Shown here in pieces: positions 12,809 through 25,055 of a stretch of 64,000 nt of DNA. The stretch lies in assembly GCA_949317995.1 (NCBI GenBank), contig OX439035.1, positions 82,833,959 to 82,897,958 on the forward strand, in the 5' to 3' direction. Position 1 is the first letter of the stretch, and every line of letters begins with the position of its first letter. A program made the position numbers and the translations under genes. Source of the stretch: Acholoe squamosa. Its lineage: Eukaryota > Annelida > Polychaeta > Phyllodocida > Polynoidae. Below the pieces are notes generated by a model that saw only the letters and a program-made list of their open reading frames with translations, did no database searches and was not told the DNA's origin.

Positions 12809-13399
12809 CAATTAAAGTAATTCTGCCTCTTATATATAAAATTTCCATCTTTTTTAAACTTATTCGCACCACCAAAATGACTGAAAATAAGGGGACCCTA
12901 GTCGTCTCCTATGACTCTTTTCGAGTTAACAACAATTAATTTCTAAAAACAAGGCTACTGTTCGAAATGCCTTGAACAATTCTGTTATAACAATTCTGTT
13001 ATACCCTATAGGTATATTTATTAATTTCTACTTGCTTACTATGGGTTAGGCAATCGTTGGATTGGTATCATGAAATCGACTGAAATAAGTACCGCTGTCA
13101 ACTATGCGTATATTTATAAACGCACCACATTCACTCAATCTATGAAAAATTATACTGAGAATTACACATGTAATCAATTCACCTACTACAGTGGAATGAT
13201 AATTAACGAGAAAACTCAATGACCCCATAACCTTTTCCAAATTGGGGTTGTAACCACTCTACACCATAAAAATCGCAACAAGAGCACACCCCCTTCTCTT
13301 TTCGAAAGATAGCAGTGTTCTTTTATTTGCCTGGTGCCATAGATATTTTGGTTTGGTTGATTTTATCTCCACTAATACCGGTAGTACTTAAAAGTTAGC

Positions 13400-13830
13400 A
13401 GAGTTTGTGTGGTTCTCGGACATTAGGTCCTTTTTTCTGTTTGGACAGCTATTTAAAAACTGCTTGTCCAAACAGCTAGACAGGTATTTATAATATGCTG
13501 CTTGCCCAACACAGCAGTGATGGCATATATGGATGACCAAATTTATGAGATGAATGATCAAATCTATGAGGAGGAAACACGCTACCAGGGCTTCCCAGGA
13601 CAAGATGCAGTTCTCAAAGAGTGATTAACAGTTACAACAAAGTGTGCATCAGAAGTGGGCATGTAGTCCCAAAAGAGTGTGATGACAGTCATACTGCAGT
13701 GGGTATTGTGTGAATTTGCAGGGGACACTTCAGCCTCACTGCAGCCAGGCCATGGATTTAAGAAGTTGTGATGCACCCCCCTTGCCAGAATCATTCCCCT
13801 ACTCTTCTCAAAGGGATAGCAAGTGTTCTT
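13400..13830 (-). repeat. Diverged copy of the 28.7-kb retroposon
   Basis: It shares phrases with 28742-29292: TTCTCGGACATTAGGTCC, ATATGCTGCTTGCC, GATGAATGA then TCAAATCTATGAGGAGG, and CATTCCCCTACTCTT then GGATAGCAAGTGTTC. It is more diverged and lacks a visible tetranucleotide tail. A further fragment (CTCTTTTCGAAAGATAGCAG) lies near 13296. Confidence 0.65.
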
Positions 13831-16038
13831 GGGAGCAGATTTAATCAGTTAAACGTTGGTCACTGGGGAAGAAGATCATTCAATGTGATATCAACATCGA
13901 AGCTTTAGGACCAATCAAAGAAGAGGGCCAAAAAGTTGAATTCCCTAAAAAATCAAATGTAAATTGCAACTAGACCGTCTCATCTAAGTGCAATAGGCCT
14001 CTCTCTAACTTGTCTATATAAGCCACAGCTGGTGAATAGTTGAAATGCTGAGATTGTAGCTTTTATTTTCTTTACGTATCTACGTCTTTGTCGAGAAAGG
14101 GTTATTAAAGCTACAAGGAGTGTTCATAATCTCAATACTCTCCAGATTGCTCTCTCTCTACATTTTCGAGTATACAACTTTGTTTTTTCTATGGAAAAAA
14201 ATCTATGGATTTCGCTCCCCTCATTTTCTGGGAGTTTGCTCTTTGGGTTATTTGGCAATATTTTCAAAGTTTTAAAAATTTTTGCTCGTACATCATTTTT
14301 CCATGAACAAGAAATCCTTGGACAAAAATTAAATCTTGAAAAAAATTATGCAAATTTTTGCTCGCTTGCACCACCTTTTCAAAATTGAAATCGATAGACC
14401 AACTTATCCCTTTGGTTTGGCGTTACAATAGGGAGGTTTAGTAAACCTGACGTACGTCACCTGTAGCTCATTTAACGCAGACGTACCAGTGCTGTAGGTA
14501 TGCTGCATATGTACGTTGTATTGGCGACACAGCAGAGATGTCAGTCCGATATGTGGCGAAACTGAAAATTATTTTGGGGCACTTCAAAAGTGGGGTTACA
14601 CCCTAATCAGAGTGACAAATACCTTCAAAATTAATCACTTAGGGTTGGGTGTATCTTTAAGAAATATCAGACTTATAAAACATTCATTTAAAAAAAAAAT
14701 TCTTATTATTTCTGTAGTAAAATATCACCTTCGAACCTCTGAAATCAGAGAAAATCTGAAACTCTGCCATCTCTGGACACAGAGGTTGCTAAACCTCCCT
14801 AATACATGAAAATGAAAATAGCCCGAAAATGGGCATTTATCGTTTCTATAAATAACTGAAGAATCTTCTTTCGGAGGGTGGTTTATCGGTCCCACACGAG
14901 TTATCTTTAGTCTGTTCCAGGAGTGCTTGATAATGGACCAGTGACGTACGTGCAGTCCTATATTATGCAATTTGAACCGAAATCCTATTACACCCTGTAG
15001 CCTGGTGACTTGATAACGGCATCAGCAACGTCCACAGAGCTATCTCTTATCACCTTGGGAATTCTTTTATCTCATCAATACGGAGTGATAATGGCCACAA
15101 GCCTTACGTAGATCGCTGCTATTACTCTACAGGGATGTGAGTATGGATATGTGAGCCAAAGATCATAATTTAGACATAGTGAGAGACCAAAAGCATACAT
15201 ACCGGTAAGTACCTTTTACAGGTAATCACAATGTCAAACTCATAATTCATTCAGCAAAAAAATATTTGGTTCATTGTATAAAGGCTGTCATGTATATTAC
15301 CGTAAAATACAATCACCAAGCCCAAGGTGCGGCTTATAGCTAATAGAAAAGTCAGGATTACGGCTTATATACGAAGGAGTTTACAATTGGTTAGATTTAT
15401 AATGAAAGCAACAGTATCATTGGAATGCCCATCTTGAAGAGAAAGGACGAAGCACCACAAAAATGAAATGGTGTTCCTAGTAGCGAGGATATAGTACTTA
15501 ACTACCCGGTACTACATCAAGTCCCATATGCACATTCTGGCTTCTTAAGCTGGAGGTGCGTCTAAATATGCAAGGTATCACGGTAGAATTATTTTTTAGA
15601 AAAATTCGACGACGTGCATTGGCACAGAGGGCTCAGGGTAACTTTTCCCGCGTTTTTTGAAAGGCGTCCAAACTGTCTCTCTTTTAGACGCTGTTTTTGA
15701 AACAAATAGAAACAAAGAGAGAAAAGTCTAGCCCGGAGGTAAACCTATGGAGGACTGGATTGGAGAAAATATTTTTATGAAATGACTTTTTTCTTTATTT
15801 AATTTTGTATGAACTCATGCATGGATTTTTGAATTTTTTTCTTCACTGTAACTAAAGACTGATATATGAACTACTCATGTATGGTGATTTTATTGGTTTA
15901 CATGCTTTGTTTCTTGTAGAAAATTGAGATTGAAAATTGGATAACTGACTTTTTGCCAATGCCACCACCTACCCGGCGGTATAGACTTAAGGTGGTCCCT
16001 GAGCCAATAAATGATATTGGTATAAATGATAGTAACGG
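13831..16038. other. Intergenic, no gene seen
   Basis: AT-rich, no supported exon. At 15299 a lone TACCGTAAAATACAATCACC with TATAGC phrases looks like the end of another CCGTAA-type element whose second end I could not place. Near 14190-14400 a phrase ending TTGCTCGCTTGCACCACCTTTT recurs at 55255-55310 and, more weakly, at 53320-53430. Confidence 0.45.
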
Positions 16039-16352
16039 TACAGTCAGTCGTCAGTCGTTTTTGGAACCTCCCCAGCCGGGAGGCTGATGTGGGCATGGAC
16101 AGTGGGGCTCTAAACATATGGGTCATAGAAAATAAGAGAGAAATTTATCAAAATCACAAAATCATTGAAAGATTAGATGGAAAATGAACAGAAAAATCAA
16201 AAATAAATCAGGAATTTTTAAACCTTAGGATATGTAGAAAAAATACAACCAATTGAGTAAAAGAAATAATTCCTTTATGAAAAATAGAGAGATTTGTAAA
16301 CCAGGCGTCAGAGGTAGGAGGCCTCAATTGGACCCTTATCTTATCTCTTATC
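16039..16352. repeat. Left arm of a 0.3-kb inverted repeat
   Basis: This arm is the diverged inverse of 18598-18892. Shared landmarks in order are CAGTCGT, AACCTCCCCAGCCGGGAG, AGAGAGATTTGTAAACCAGG and GGCCTCAATTGGACCCTTAT. The two arms with the 2.2-kb centre resemble a long-TIR (foldback-like) element into which other repeats have inserted. Confidence 0.75.
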
Positions 16353-18300
16353 CCTGATCTTCTCAAAACTTCTCCCGACTGACCACTGACTGGGTATGTC
16401 TTCTGCTAATACAATGTTCCTGTGTTCATTTGTTAACTGCTCCAAATGTCCACTTTCTATGTATAGTAGTAGCATGACCACTAAATATTCGCTTTAGTTT
16501 GACTAGTCTAAATGGATGGAGTAAGGAGATGGTGGGGGGGGGGGGGGAGGGTCAATTATAAAAACCTTCTGCCCACAACCAAATGGACAGGCATGCGTAC
16601 CTTTGCTCAAAAGGGGAAGCAATACTCAGGGCAATACTGCGCACGCATTTAGCGTGGAAAATAAGGTTTCCATTGGGAGTATTGACCATTCCGAATGGCA
16701 ATGAGCCCACTTTCAATTCAGTAGAATCAATTGCATGTTGGGAGTGTACACGCCAAGTCCTGGGGATGCACGCTATGCACCTAAACTATTCACTGTTTTT
16801 ATTAGGACTATGGGGAGTTCCCCATGATAACAATACACATAACAGTTAATCCCCATGCTTGACATAGACATTCAATTGGAATTTTAATAATGAAGACTAC
16901 AGATGATACTAGCCGTAGGTGTCATTTCCCCTTTGAAAATCCACCGCCCCAAAATGATGCATATGATACTGTATATAATGTTTGTTTTTTACCCTTGCTC
17001 ACTTTCTTCCTATCCCAGTGCTCAAATGAGACCTGCACTTATTTGAGATCCCTCTGCTTAAACAAGCAATTACAGTAAATTTACCCAACATATAAGGCAC
17101 ACAACCTATTTGGTAAGATTATATAAGACCCAGTAGGCCACAGCTTATAGGTGAGGTGTTGGTGGTGGTAAACGGTAATCTTTTTGTGCCGCTAATGCAG
17201 GAGTGCATCAAGCCAATTGATTGTCATGGCTGCTCACCAGCACTTCATTGGAGCATTATGTCAACCCTCGGGGGGGGGGGGGTCAATCAAATCCCATAGG
17301 GTCAGCATGATGAATAAATAGGCACAGTGCATGCATGCATTAGCGGTCTTTAAGGGGTTAAGCTATATGTGAAAAAAATCAAATTGAATTTTGTGAGATG
17401 TCATAATTTACAATATCATATTTTGATAAATAAACATAGCATTGAAATGAAGATAAAAATTTGACAGAATAGCTGAAGAAAAAAAAGGTGAACTTATACA
17501 TAATCTCCCACATATCAGGCGCAATCTCCATAGACGACACACCCTGAGCTGAAGAAAAGGCTATAAGGCACAACTAGGGGCTGAAATGTGAAGCTTTAAT
17601 TGATACTTGAAGGGAAAATGAGTTTTCCCGGCTGTCAAGTCATGCTTTTTTGGAACATTTTTGATTCCACCCTTTTTCTTCATGTTTTTACTAAAGAAAT
17701 GTATAGTACACCTTAGAGATAGAATAGATAGAGTGGCAACAAGGGAACTCCACTGATAAGTGTTTGGGGTGTTATGCAAATTAGGGCCGTCATGCATGGC
17801 TGAACACACCACTGCAGAGCTGAGGGTCTCGGACCACCAAAACATTTCTCACTATAATCTATTATAGCTAAACCACCGATAAAACCCGCCTACATTGTCA
17901 CAATTTATATTATATGAATCAGTACAGTTTAGTGATTAATTTGATGCCTTATTATAGCAAAGCTGGCAATAATTTCCACACACTAATATAGACCAATCAG
18001 GGGCCACCATCTCTTAACTGCCTACATTTACTGTAATAGTGTATGATCATCGTCACTGCGGACCTCTATGGTGGTCCGAGATCTGAACCTTGGCCTCCCT
18101 TACTATTTTTTTCTTAAGTACATGCGGATATCAGCCTTAAGTATAAGCAGAGCTTCTTTTGGGACACCACGGGTACAGATTTTGTATCCATGGTCAGGCC
18201 CTTGTCAGTTTTAAGCCGGAAATTTAGGGATGGGATCCTACTATCATATCTCTCGGTCTGAGCCCTGGGCATACTCTGCAGATAAGGAAAATGATCCAAC
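16353..18300. other. Interior of inverted-repeat pair, no gene seen
   Basis: No transposase-like ORF was recognised. There is a G13 run near 16537 and a G12 run near 17271. Short ATATAAGGCACAC phrases near 17090 and 17570 recall the CCGTAATCTC family but have no clear ends. Confidence 0.4.
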
Positions 18301-18477
18301 TTTGACGATTAATTCTGGTTAAATGAAAAATCCCACATACTAAAGCTATATAGCATTAGAAAGCCCTTGCTTTGGAGCATATGGAATAATTGTTCTTTGT
18401 TCACGTTTTAAGATCGCAAGAAATTTATATAGCATTAGTATGTGGGATTAGTAGTTTTGCCAATATTAATTGTCAAA
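18301..18477. mobile_element. TTTGACRATTAAT MITE, copy 1
   Basis: Left TTTGACGATTAATTCTGG then AATCCCACATACTAA. Right TTAGTATGTGGGATTAGTAG then CCAATATTAATTGTCAAA. The ends are inverted copies of each other. A second copy follows at 18901. Confidence 0.75.
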
Positions 18478-18597
18478 TTCGGATCATAATTCTTATTTTT
18501 GGCCTCAGCTGAGGAGTCGGACCAAGAGATGTGGTGGTATCAGGATCTATCCCTCGATTTCATATAAATGTAAAACTTTGACAAAGGATAATTATTC

Positions 18598-18892
18598 CAT
18601 AAGCTCCAAAACAAGAGATAAGATAAGGGTCCAATTGAGGCCTTCTACTCCTGGCCCCTGGTTTACAAATCTCTCTGGTTTTCTTAAAGAGGTTGATTTT
18701 TTTTCTATTTTTCATCAAGTCATTTCCTGATTTGTTTTAGATTTTCTGTAAATTTTTCTTATAACTTATCAATGATTCTGTGACTTTGGGTAATAGAAAA
18801 TGGGAGAGAATTTTCTCGGAGGTTTAGACCCCCACTGCCTCTGCTCACATCACCCTCCCGGCTGGGGAGGTTTCAGATACGACTGACCTAGG
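18598..18892. repeat. Right arm of the 16.0/18.6-kb inverted repeat
   Basis: Inverse of 16039-16352; see that entry. The left side begins near AGAGATAAGATAAGGGTCC and the right side ends near GAGGTTTCAGATACGACTG. Confidence 0.75.
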
Positions 18893-18900
18893 CCTGTAAA

Positions 18901-19013
18901 TGTAAAACTTGGATTAAGGACAATTATTCCACATACTACTAATCAAGGGTGTTCAAATGGTATAAAGCATTAGTATGTGGGATTAATAGTTTTGTCAAGA
19001 ATTAATTGTCAAA
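18901..19013. mobile_element. TTTGACRATTAAT MITE, copy 2
   Basis: Related to 18301-18477: TTCCACATACTACTAATC on the left, TTAGTATGTGGGATTAATAG then GAATTAATTGTCAAAT on the right. The left end is more decayed. Confidence 0.6.
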
Positions 19014-19675
19014 TCTCAATCATTATGATAAAAATGTAGGGTCACTCAGCCTTGCATGGGGTGTGTGCAGCCAAGCATGACGGCCAGCTCATTAGCATAA
19101 AACCCGAGACACCCTTATCTGGCCTACTCAACCACTGTAGTGGACGTTGCCCATCCCTCTCTTCCAGCCCCTGAGTACACTTAGACCCACCTCCCCCCTG
19201 CCACATGACGTGATCTATGAACGGCCCCCTAAAAAGCACACCCTGAAAAAAATGGTTTAAGACCTGTGACCTGAGGATTTACTTTTGAACTAGTAGCTTT
19301 CCTATAGTATAGTAAAAAAATACCCCGCATACAAGACGCACCTAACGTTGGGGTGTACCTACCCAACCCACCACTCCCCCACATCATTGATTTTTTTCCC
19401 CATCACTTTCTCATGACCTCCATGAAGACACTCCTGAAGATAACTTTCTCATCACCGCCCTTGTCAGAAAAACGCAACGTCATTTGATATTTTTCATGTC
19501 TTTTCCCCCCAGTAATTTTCTGAGGACACTTATCTAAAATGGATTTAATCTTTGTATCAAATAAAGGCAATATCAAAAGTAAGACGGGGGAAAATCAATT
19601 AAAATCCTCCCTGCTTTAGTCCTTGGCTTACTTTTTTCATCGACTGTTGATGTTGATCTTTCTTTCCCTTTTTGG

Positions 19676-19929
19676 TACCGTAATCTCCCGCGTATAAGGC
19701 GCGTCTTATAGGCCAAACAAAATGCTTCTGGGTCTTATACGTGGGAGGTAAATTGCCTTGAGTTTGGGGTGCGCCTTATAGGGGGGGGGGGGTATTTTTT
19801 ACTATAGAACAGTACTAAACTGACAAATAGCTGCCCTCAGAGGTGTGCCTTATACGTTATAACAGACCTCCCTGAGTTGGGGATGCGCCTTATAGGCGAG
19901 CTGCGCCTTATACGCGAGAGATTACGGTA
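19676..19929. mobile_element. CCGTAATCTC-family TIR element, copy C
   Basis: TACCGTAATCTCCCGCG on the left and CGCGAGAGATTACGGTA on the right, with TATAAGGCGCG phrases in both orientations inside and a G12 run near 19780. Interior sequence such as TTTACTATAGAACAGTACT is shared with the copy at 36009. Confidence 0.85.
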
Positions 19930-20371
19930 GCAGTCCTTAACTTGGCATTACCGGCCTATGGATGGGGTGATGACATTTCACACTTAAGTCTTAACACATA
20001 AAGAATTAAATTTTTACAATAACATTTCAGGGGGGCAAAATCGCGGCACAGCAAATTTTCACCCCATGAACCAGACTGCATCGGTTGAATTATAGTAGGC
20101 CTACTTGTGTGGTGTACTTTGCGATATAGGGGATGATTCTTTTACACCCTCCTTCAAGAGAGATCAAAATCGTTCACACCTCGGCCTCTGGAGACAAATT
20201 CTTTTGCCCCCCCCCCCCACAAGGCCACCCTTAAAAACATCTCGGTTTCTTTTCCAGAGGTTGTAATTTTTTAGACCCATGAGGGATGGAGGGAATTTTT
20301 TTTTTATTTGTCATGAACATTGTAAGCGGGGACGCCATGAATTTGCCATCACGTTAGACCCCCCCCCCCCC
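19930..20371. other. Intergenic, nothing recognised
   Basis: Long C runs (20206-20218, 20360-20371) and one T run; no gene seen. Confidence 0.5.
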
Positions 20372-20825
20372 AAAAAAAAAAAAAAAAAAGTTGTGTGTTT
20401 CAGGTAACATGCTGAAAAAGGTTAGGTAGGGTAGGTCGATTTTTTTTTTTTTTTTTTAAACTGCTTCAAAGACTCAAACTCGCCGCTGTGACTCGGGGAT
20501 GAGTCAAGGCAACTCAGGGATGACTGAAAACTTGACCGAAAACCTATATTTCAGGGATGTAAGTCAGGTATGGGCAAAAATCAGGAAGCCATGCATTTAC
20601 TTGATATAAAAGCCTTCTATTTCTACAAACAGTCCTCCTTTACCCCTCATATAAGGAAACTACATGCCATTCAAATCTTTTAAAAATCAGGAAATCCTGA
20701 TAAAACCTGAAAACTTTCATCCCTGATATTTTCTTCAAAGATGGAGAAAAAAATTTAGGACCGGCCCTGTTTTGCTAGGTAGGCTCGGGTTACCTGAAAC
20801 AAACAATTTATCTTTTTTGGGCCTT
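20372..20825. mobile_element. TAGGCCTAAAA-family MITE, copy 3, with nested MITE
   Basis: Left AAAAAGTTGTGTGTTTCAGG and right GGTTACCTGAAACAAACAA then TTTTTTGGGCCTTA, inverted. A copy of the CAGGGATG MITE (20552-20726) sits inside it, so this insertion is the older of the two. Confidence 0.7.
20552..20726. mobile_element. CAGGGATG-family MITE, copy 3 (nested)
   Basis: CAGGGATGTAAGTCAGGTAT on the left and AACTTTCATCCCTGA on the right. The interior closely matches 12646-12808. Confidence 0.82.
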
Positions 20826-21869
20826 AAAAGATTTTGTGATTGGAAACCTAGATCCTTGTGCTGATGGACGATTATTTTTTTCAGAACTCACGAAAATATT
20901 TTCCCATTCTCAACAAAATATCCACCAGGCCTCTGGACAGGAAACGAACATATTCTGAAGGGTTGTCCAACCTCTATTCTCGGGAGCAGAATCCTGGTTG
21001 CTAGGGGTCAGGCAAAGGGTCAAATTACTTAGGCAATGTACTAGAAAAAGTAGCCTTTTTGCTGTTTTTTTTTGTTTTGTTTTTTTTCCCAAATATTGGG
21101 ATTAGAAAATTATGCTTCAAATATGTAATGCAAATTTTGAATATCTTTCTGATTTTGGAATGCATTTTGCTGCATGGTGCATAGATCTTTTCTGATAAGG
21201 GTTTTAACACCCTTTTCTAGTATATTTCCTATTTAATTTAACCCTTCATGAGGATCCTTATCAGTAGGGAGATAAGCCTGATAAGGGCCGCACTGGTTGC
21301 TATGACGTCACTGCTGCTCCCTAGAATGGGCTTAGCCTTAGGCTAGCCCTTTATTAATATTAGGCCAATGGAACTCACATTGCAGTTTACTGTCCACCGC
21401 CCGCATGCTTTTGAAGGGGCCGCATGAGAAAATTTCATTGTTCATTATCTAAAAAAAATGAAAAAGTTCTCAAAAATGCATTTTGACATGATAGGAATGA
21501 CCAAAAGGGGACATATTTGGTATCAAATTAAAGCTCATAGTGCAAGGAATGTAAATAACATAGTGACATCTACAACCTTGAAAATCCCTGGCATTGGTAG
21601 GTTGATAATGAATAATGAAAAAAAGCCTCATCAGTTTTCAAAATGGCTCGGACGGTAAACTGTAACCTGATTTCCCATGGCCTTAGTAAACTAGTAAAGC
21701 CTTTAGTTTACCTGTCTACCTGTAATTAATAAAAAAAAAACTAATTGCTAGCAATAGATGCGGGTATCCATGCGACGGCACATACATTTTATATTATGCT
21801 CTACATCAGAAGGTGAGAGATCATTATGACAGCTTGATGACAGCTCCATCTCGGACTCAGTGGCATTCT
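20826..21869. other. Intergenic, no gene seen
   Basis: Low-complexity T tracts near 21060-21090; short ORFs without recognisable domains. Confidence 0.45.
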
Positions 21870-22760
21870 CGTTATTAAAGCAGGGTCACTTTCCCAGACT
21901 ACAGTTCAGCGCGAACATCTCGCCCCCATCGGGGCCTCACGTCGGCGCCGCGTGTAAACAAGCGCCTCATCTAGGCTACTCACTACCTTCCTCCAGCTAT
22001 TTTAACTCACTGTGGGCGGATATTTACACATCTGGAACTGTCAACAAGCTAACCATTTACAATTGCATGTCACATCGATCTGCGGTAGCACGTACACGGT
22101 CAGCGCTGAAAATTATTGATAAATCTAACCGCGTCCGCTTGCTGTCAAGTTCACGCAGCCGTCTCCCTCTGCTAGCATTTGAACGTCCGTGACAGGTGCC
22201 CGTCGCGTTCACAAGTGACGCGACAGAATGGCATGCTTCTGCGACGAAATTTTACCATCGATAACGCTTATTGGCAGTGCAGAATATCTTACTCTTAATA
22301 CCCAACTTTATCACAGCTGTATATAACCCAAGTTCTGCACATGCAGTGAAAATAATGCTGAGGCGGAATGTTTTCTCGGGGTTTCTCCTCCCGTTCTCTG
22401 CAGCACCAGGCGGCCATCTTGCCGCTCGATAGTAAATATTGTGATAAAAATAATCTCTTACCGTCTACGGAAGAGCCTTTGATTTGGATGCAGTTGCTAG
22501 TCGGGGAAAACACACACCTAGGGTCCTACTGTGATGTCCAGCAGTATGGATCTATCCTAGGAACGAATGCTACATAAAATTGTACACGGTTTGCCGGCGT
22601 ATGGAAATCCCGCCTCGCTCGTGCACCCCGCACCGACACCACGTGACAGCCAGTTGTGTCACAGATACTCGATTGGTCAAAGTTTCATTAACATATCTCT
22701 ATGACAACGTTGACGTCATCGGAGTTTGCAAGCCGCTCCCGCCACTTTCTTGTTGAATTA
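21870..22760. promoter_or_regulatory. CpG-richer, promoter-like segment
   Basis: CpG is much denser here than in the flanks, for example around 21905-21955, 22080-22240 and 22595-22650. A YY1-like GCGGCCATCTTG lies at 22411, read as CAAGATGGCCGC on minus. A CCAAT-type GATTGGTCA lies at 22672 and a CRE-like TGACGTCA at 22711. No coding exon that I recognise is attached: the ORFs on either strand (21860-22192 +, 22295-22513 -) have no known domain. It could be the promoter of an unrecognised transcript or a remnant. Confidence 0.35.
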
Positions 22761-23014
22761 AAAAAGGCACGTGCGTGGTTCCCCGTGCATGACTCTCACC
22801 CCGGGGTCTCACCTGCAGCCACTTTTGAATTAGGCTAGGCTGTATATGTATCATGAGTTCAATGCAACTTTTGAGTCTGTCCCGTTCCCAACCACTTCTA
22901 CATTTGGACCTTAACAGTCAAAAACCTATCACCATATTTCAAGTTTCCATTGACCCAGGCCAGGGGCTCAAGCTATGTGTGCACTTTCTGAAAATGTATA
23001 GTTTACCCTACTTA

Positions 23015-24691
23015 GGGAGCGTTCATTATTTATGGCAGGGGGGGGGATGACCAAATGAAGGGGGGGGTCATTTTTTTTGGAGGTATTCAAAGGGGGGGGG
23101 TCATTTATTTTCAACCTATTCTTGGAGGGGGGGTCGCTTTTTTTCAACCTATTCTTAGAGGGGGGGTCATTTTTTTTTAACCCATTCCCGAGGGCCAGGT
23201 AGTTTCCTGTTGGGGAGTATTTGCCAATGTGATGCAAATTTTATGACAAAGGAACAAAAATTTTCGCGACACGTCGCGAATTTTAACTATTTGGTTTTCA
23301 GTAATAATTCTAGATATAATTCTGCCCAACATTTTGTTACCAGCTACCTCTAATTCAAATCCATTTGATTATGTTATATGATCGGAGTCTTACTCCTTTG
23401 TGTGTCAAAGGGCGGTAAGCACGGATAAGATGTACCAGTACCTGTGTTACCAACTCACATGACCACTCCTTGACCAATCGGGGCATCGGAATTTTTCCGC
23501 TGGTTCCTACAAATTTGTGAAAGATCTTTTGGCAGGTACCCATATTAAAATTTGACATGATAAGCCCCCTTTAAAACATGGATGAGGCCAGTCACTACCA
23601 CTATGGTATATGTATACAGTTTTCCCTGGGGTGTAACACTGTTCACCTCTTGAGATTGAAGTATTTGGCCCAATTTGTGACACAATGTTCCTTGTTCTTT
23701 TGCTCGCCCTGCTGATTGTTTCAAAAGATGTCATCATGAAAATAAGTACTTTCATTTAAAGGGGTACTGGGAAGGGTATGGTACACCACAAACAGCACTT
23801 TGTGGTGCTACACCATACACCTCACGAGAGTGAACGGGGCACCAACAAAGTTGTCAGTAGTAAAAAATGTTACATGCTAAAATCACCGCAACTCGCAATC
23901 AGATCTTTCCAGATTTAACTCTTGTTTTCACCCATTGATGAAATCAACCCTGACAAGAATTATGTCTATAACACCCTTCAAATTGATATAAAAACTGAGA
24001 TTACAATGAAATCAAAAGAGAAAGACAAGCTACAAAAGTTTATTTCTGTACCGTATATAAAATTTTTGAAAAAGAAACCAGAACCAAGTCCCTCAATCAG
24101 AACAATTTTTCCATTGGTCAGGAGTAGGTCACATGGAATATTTTACTAAGACATACCTATTTTAGCTGCATCAGTAGTAGCCCATGCTAGCCGGCCCTTA
24201 AAGGGGGGCTAGCACGGGAACAAACAATATGGGTACCTGCTCAAAGATCGTTCACAAATTCACAGAAACCAGCTAAAAAAATGTGCATGCAAGTACGTCT
24301 TATCCATGCTAGCCTTCAAATTGATATTTTACCTAGAGGTAAATCAATCAACAGCAGTGTATTCACAATTTGACTGCTCAAAAGATGACACATAACTGAA
24401 ATGGTTCTAAAGCTGCTAATATCACCTTGTATAATGAATGGACCTGATGTAGCCTCTATTGAACGTAGTTAAATGTGGTGGGAGTCATTTTCTTTCAATT
24501 TATTCTGAGGGGGGGGGTCATTTTTTTTCAACCCATTCCTAAGGGGGGGGGTAATTTTTTTTCAACCCATTCCGAAAGGGGGGGGTCATTTTTTTTCAAC
24601 CCATTCTGAAGGGGGGGGGTCAGTTTTTTCTGACGTATTCATTCTGACAGATTGTCGTCCCCCCCCCCTGCCATAAATAATGAACGCTCCC
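23015..24691. mobile_element. Harbinger-like non-autonomous TIR element, TTA duplication
   Basis: TIRs of about 27 bases begin GGGAGCGTTCATTATTTATG and are flanked by TTA on each side (23012-23014 and 24692-24694). A TTA/TAA duplication and GGG start fit the PIF/Harbinger superfamily. Just inside each end are tandem 35-37 bp units of the form GGGGGGGTCATTTTTTTTCA, in the same orientation at both ends. Further in, arms near 23412-23570 and 24185-24310 form a long inverted repeat (GGTACCCATATT, GATCTTT, ATAAGA). No transposase ORF was seen. Confidence 0.75.
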
Positions 24692-25055
24692 TTATGAAGT
24701 ATATACTTTTCAATTTGAGGTAATACATGTCCAAAATTACCTTTTTTTTTTTTCTTTTTTTTTTTTTTTAATCAGGTTGTCCTTTTCTGTGGCATAAAAG
24801 ATAAAGAAATATCTGGTATATGTAGCTTATTCTGTGCTCATATTTTCACCAATGACCTTGGCTATGAATTTCATCCATAGGGACATGGTAGTCTGAATAA
24901 CAGGGTACAGCTGTATATGAGAAAATGGCAATGTCCCGTTCCCAACCACTTTTTAAAGATACCTTCAAATCAGGTTGTTTCCAATTGTATCTACTATAAT
25001 GAGATATCTATAGAGCTAGAGTAGTTACACAAAATGAGAATTCACATGATTCTGA

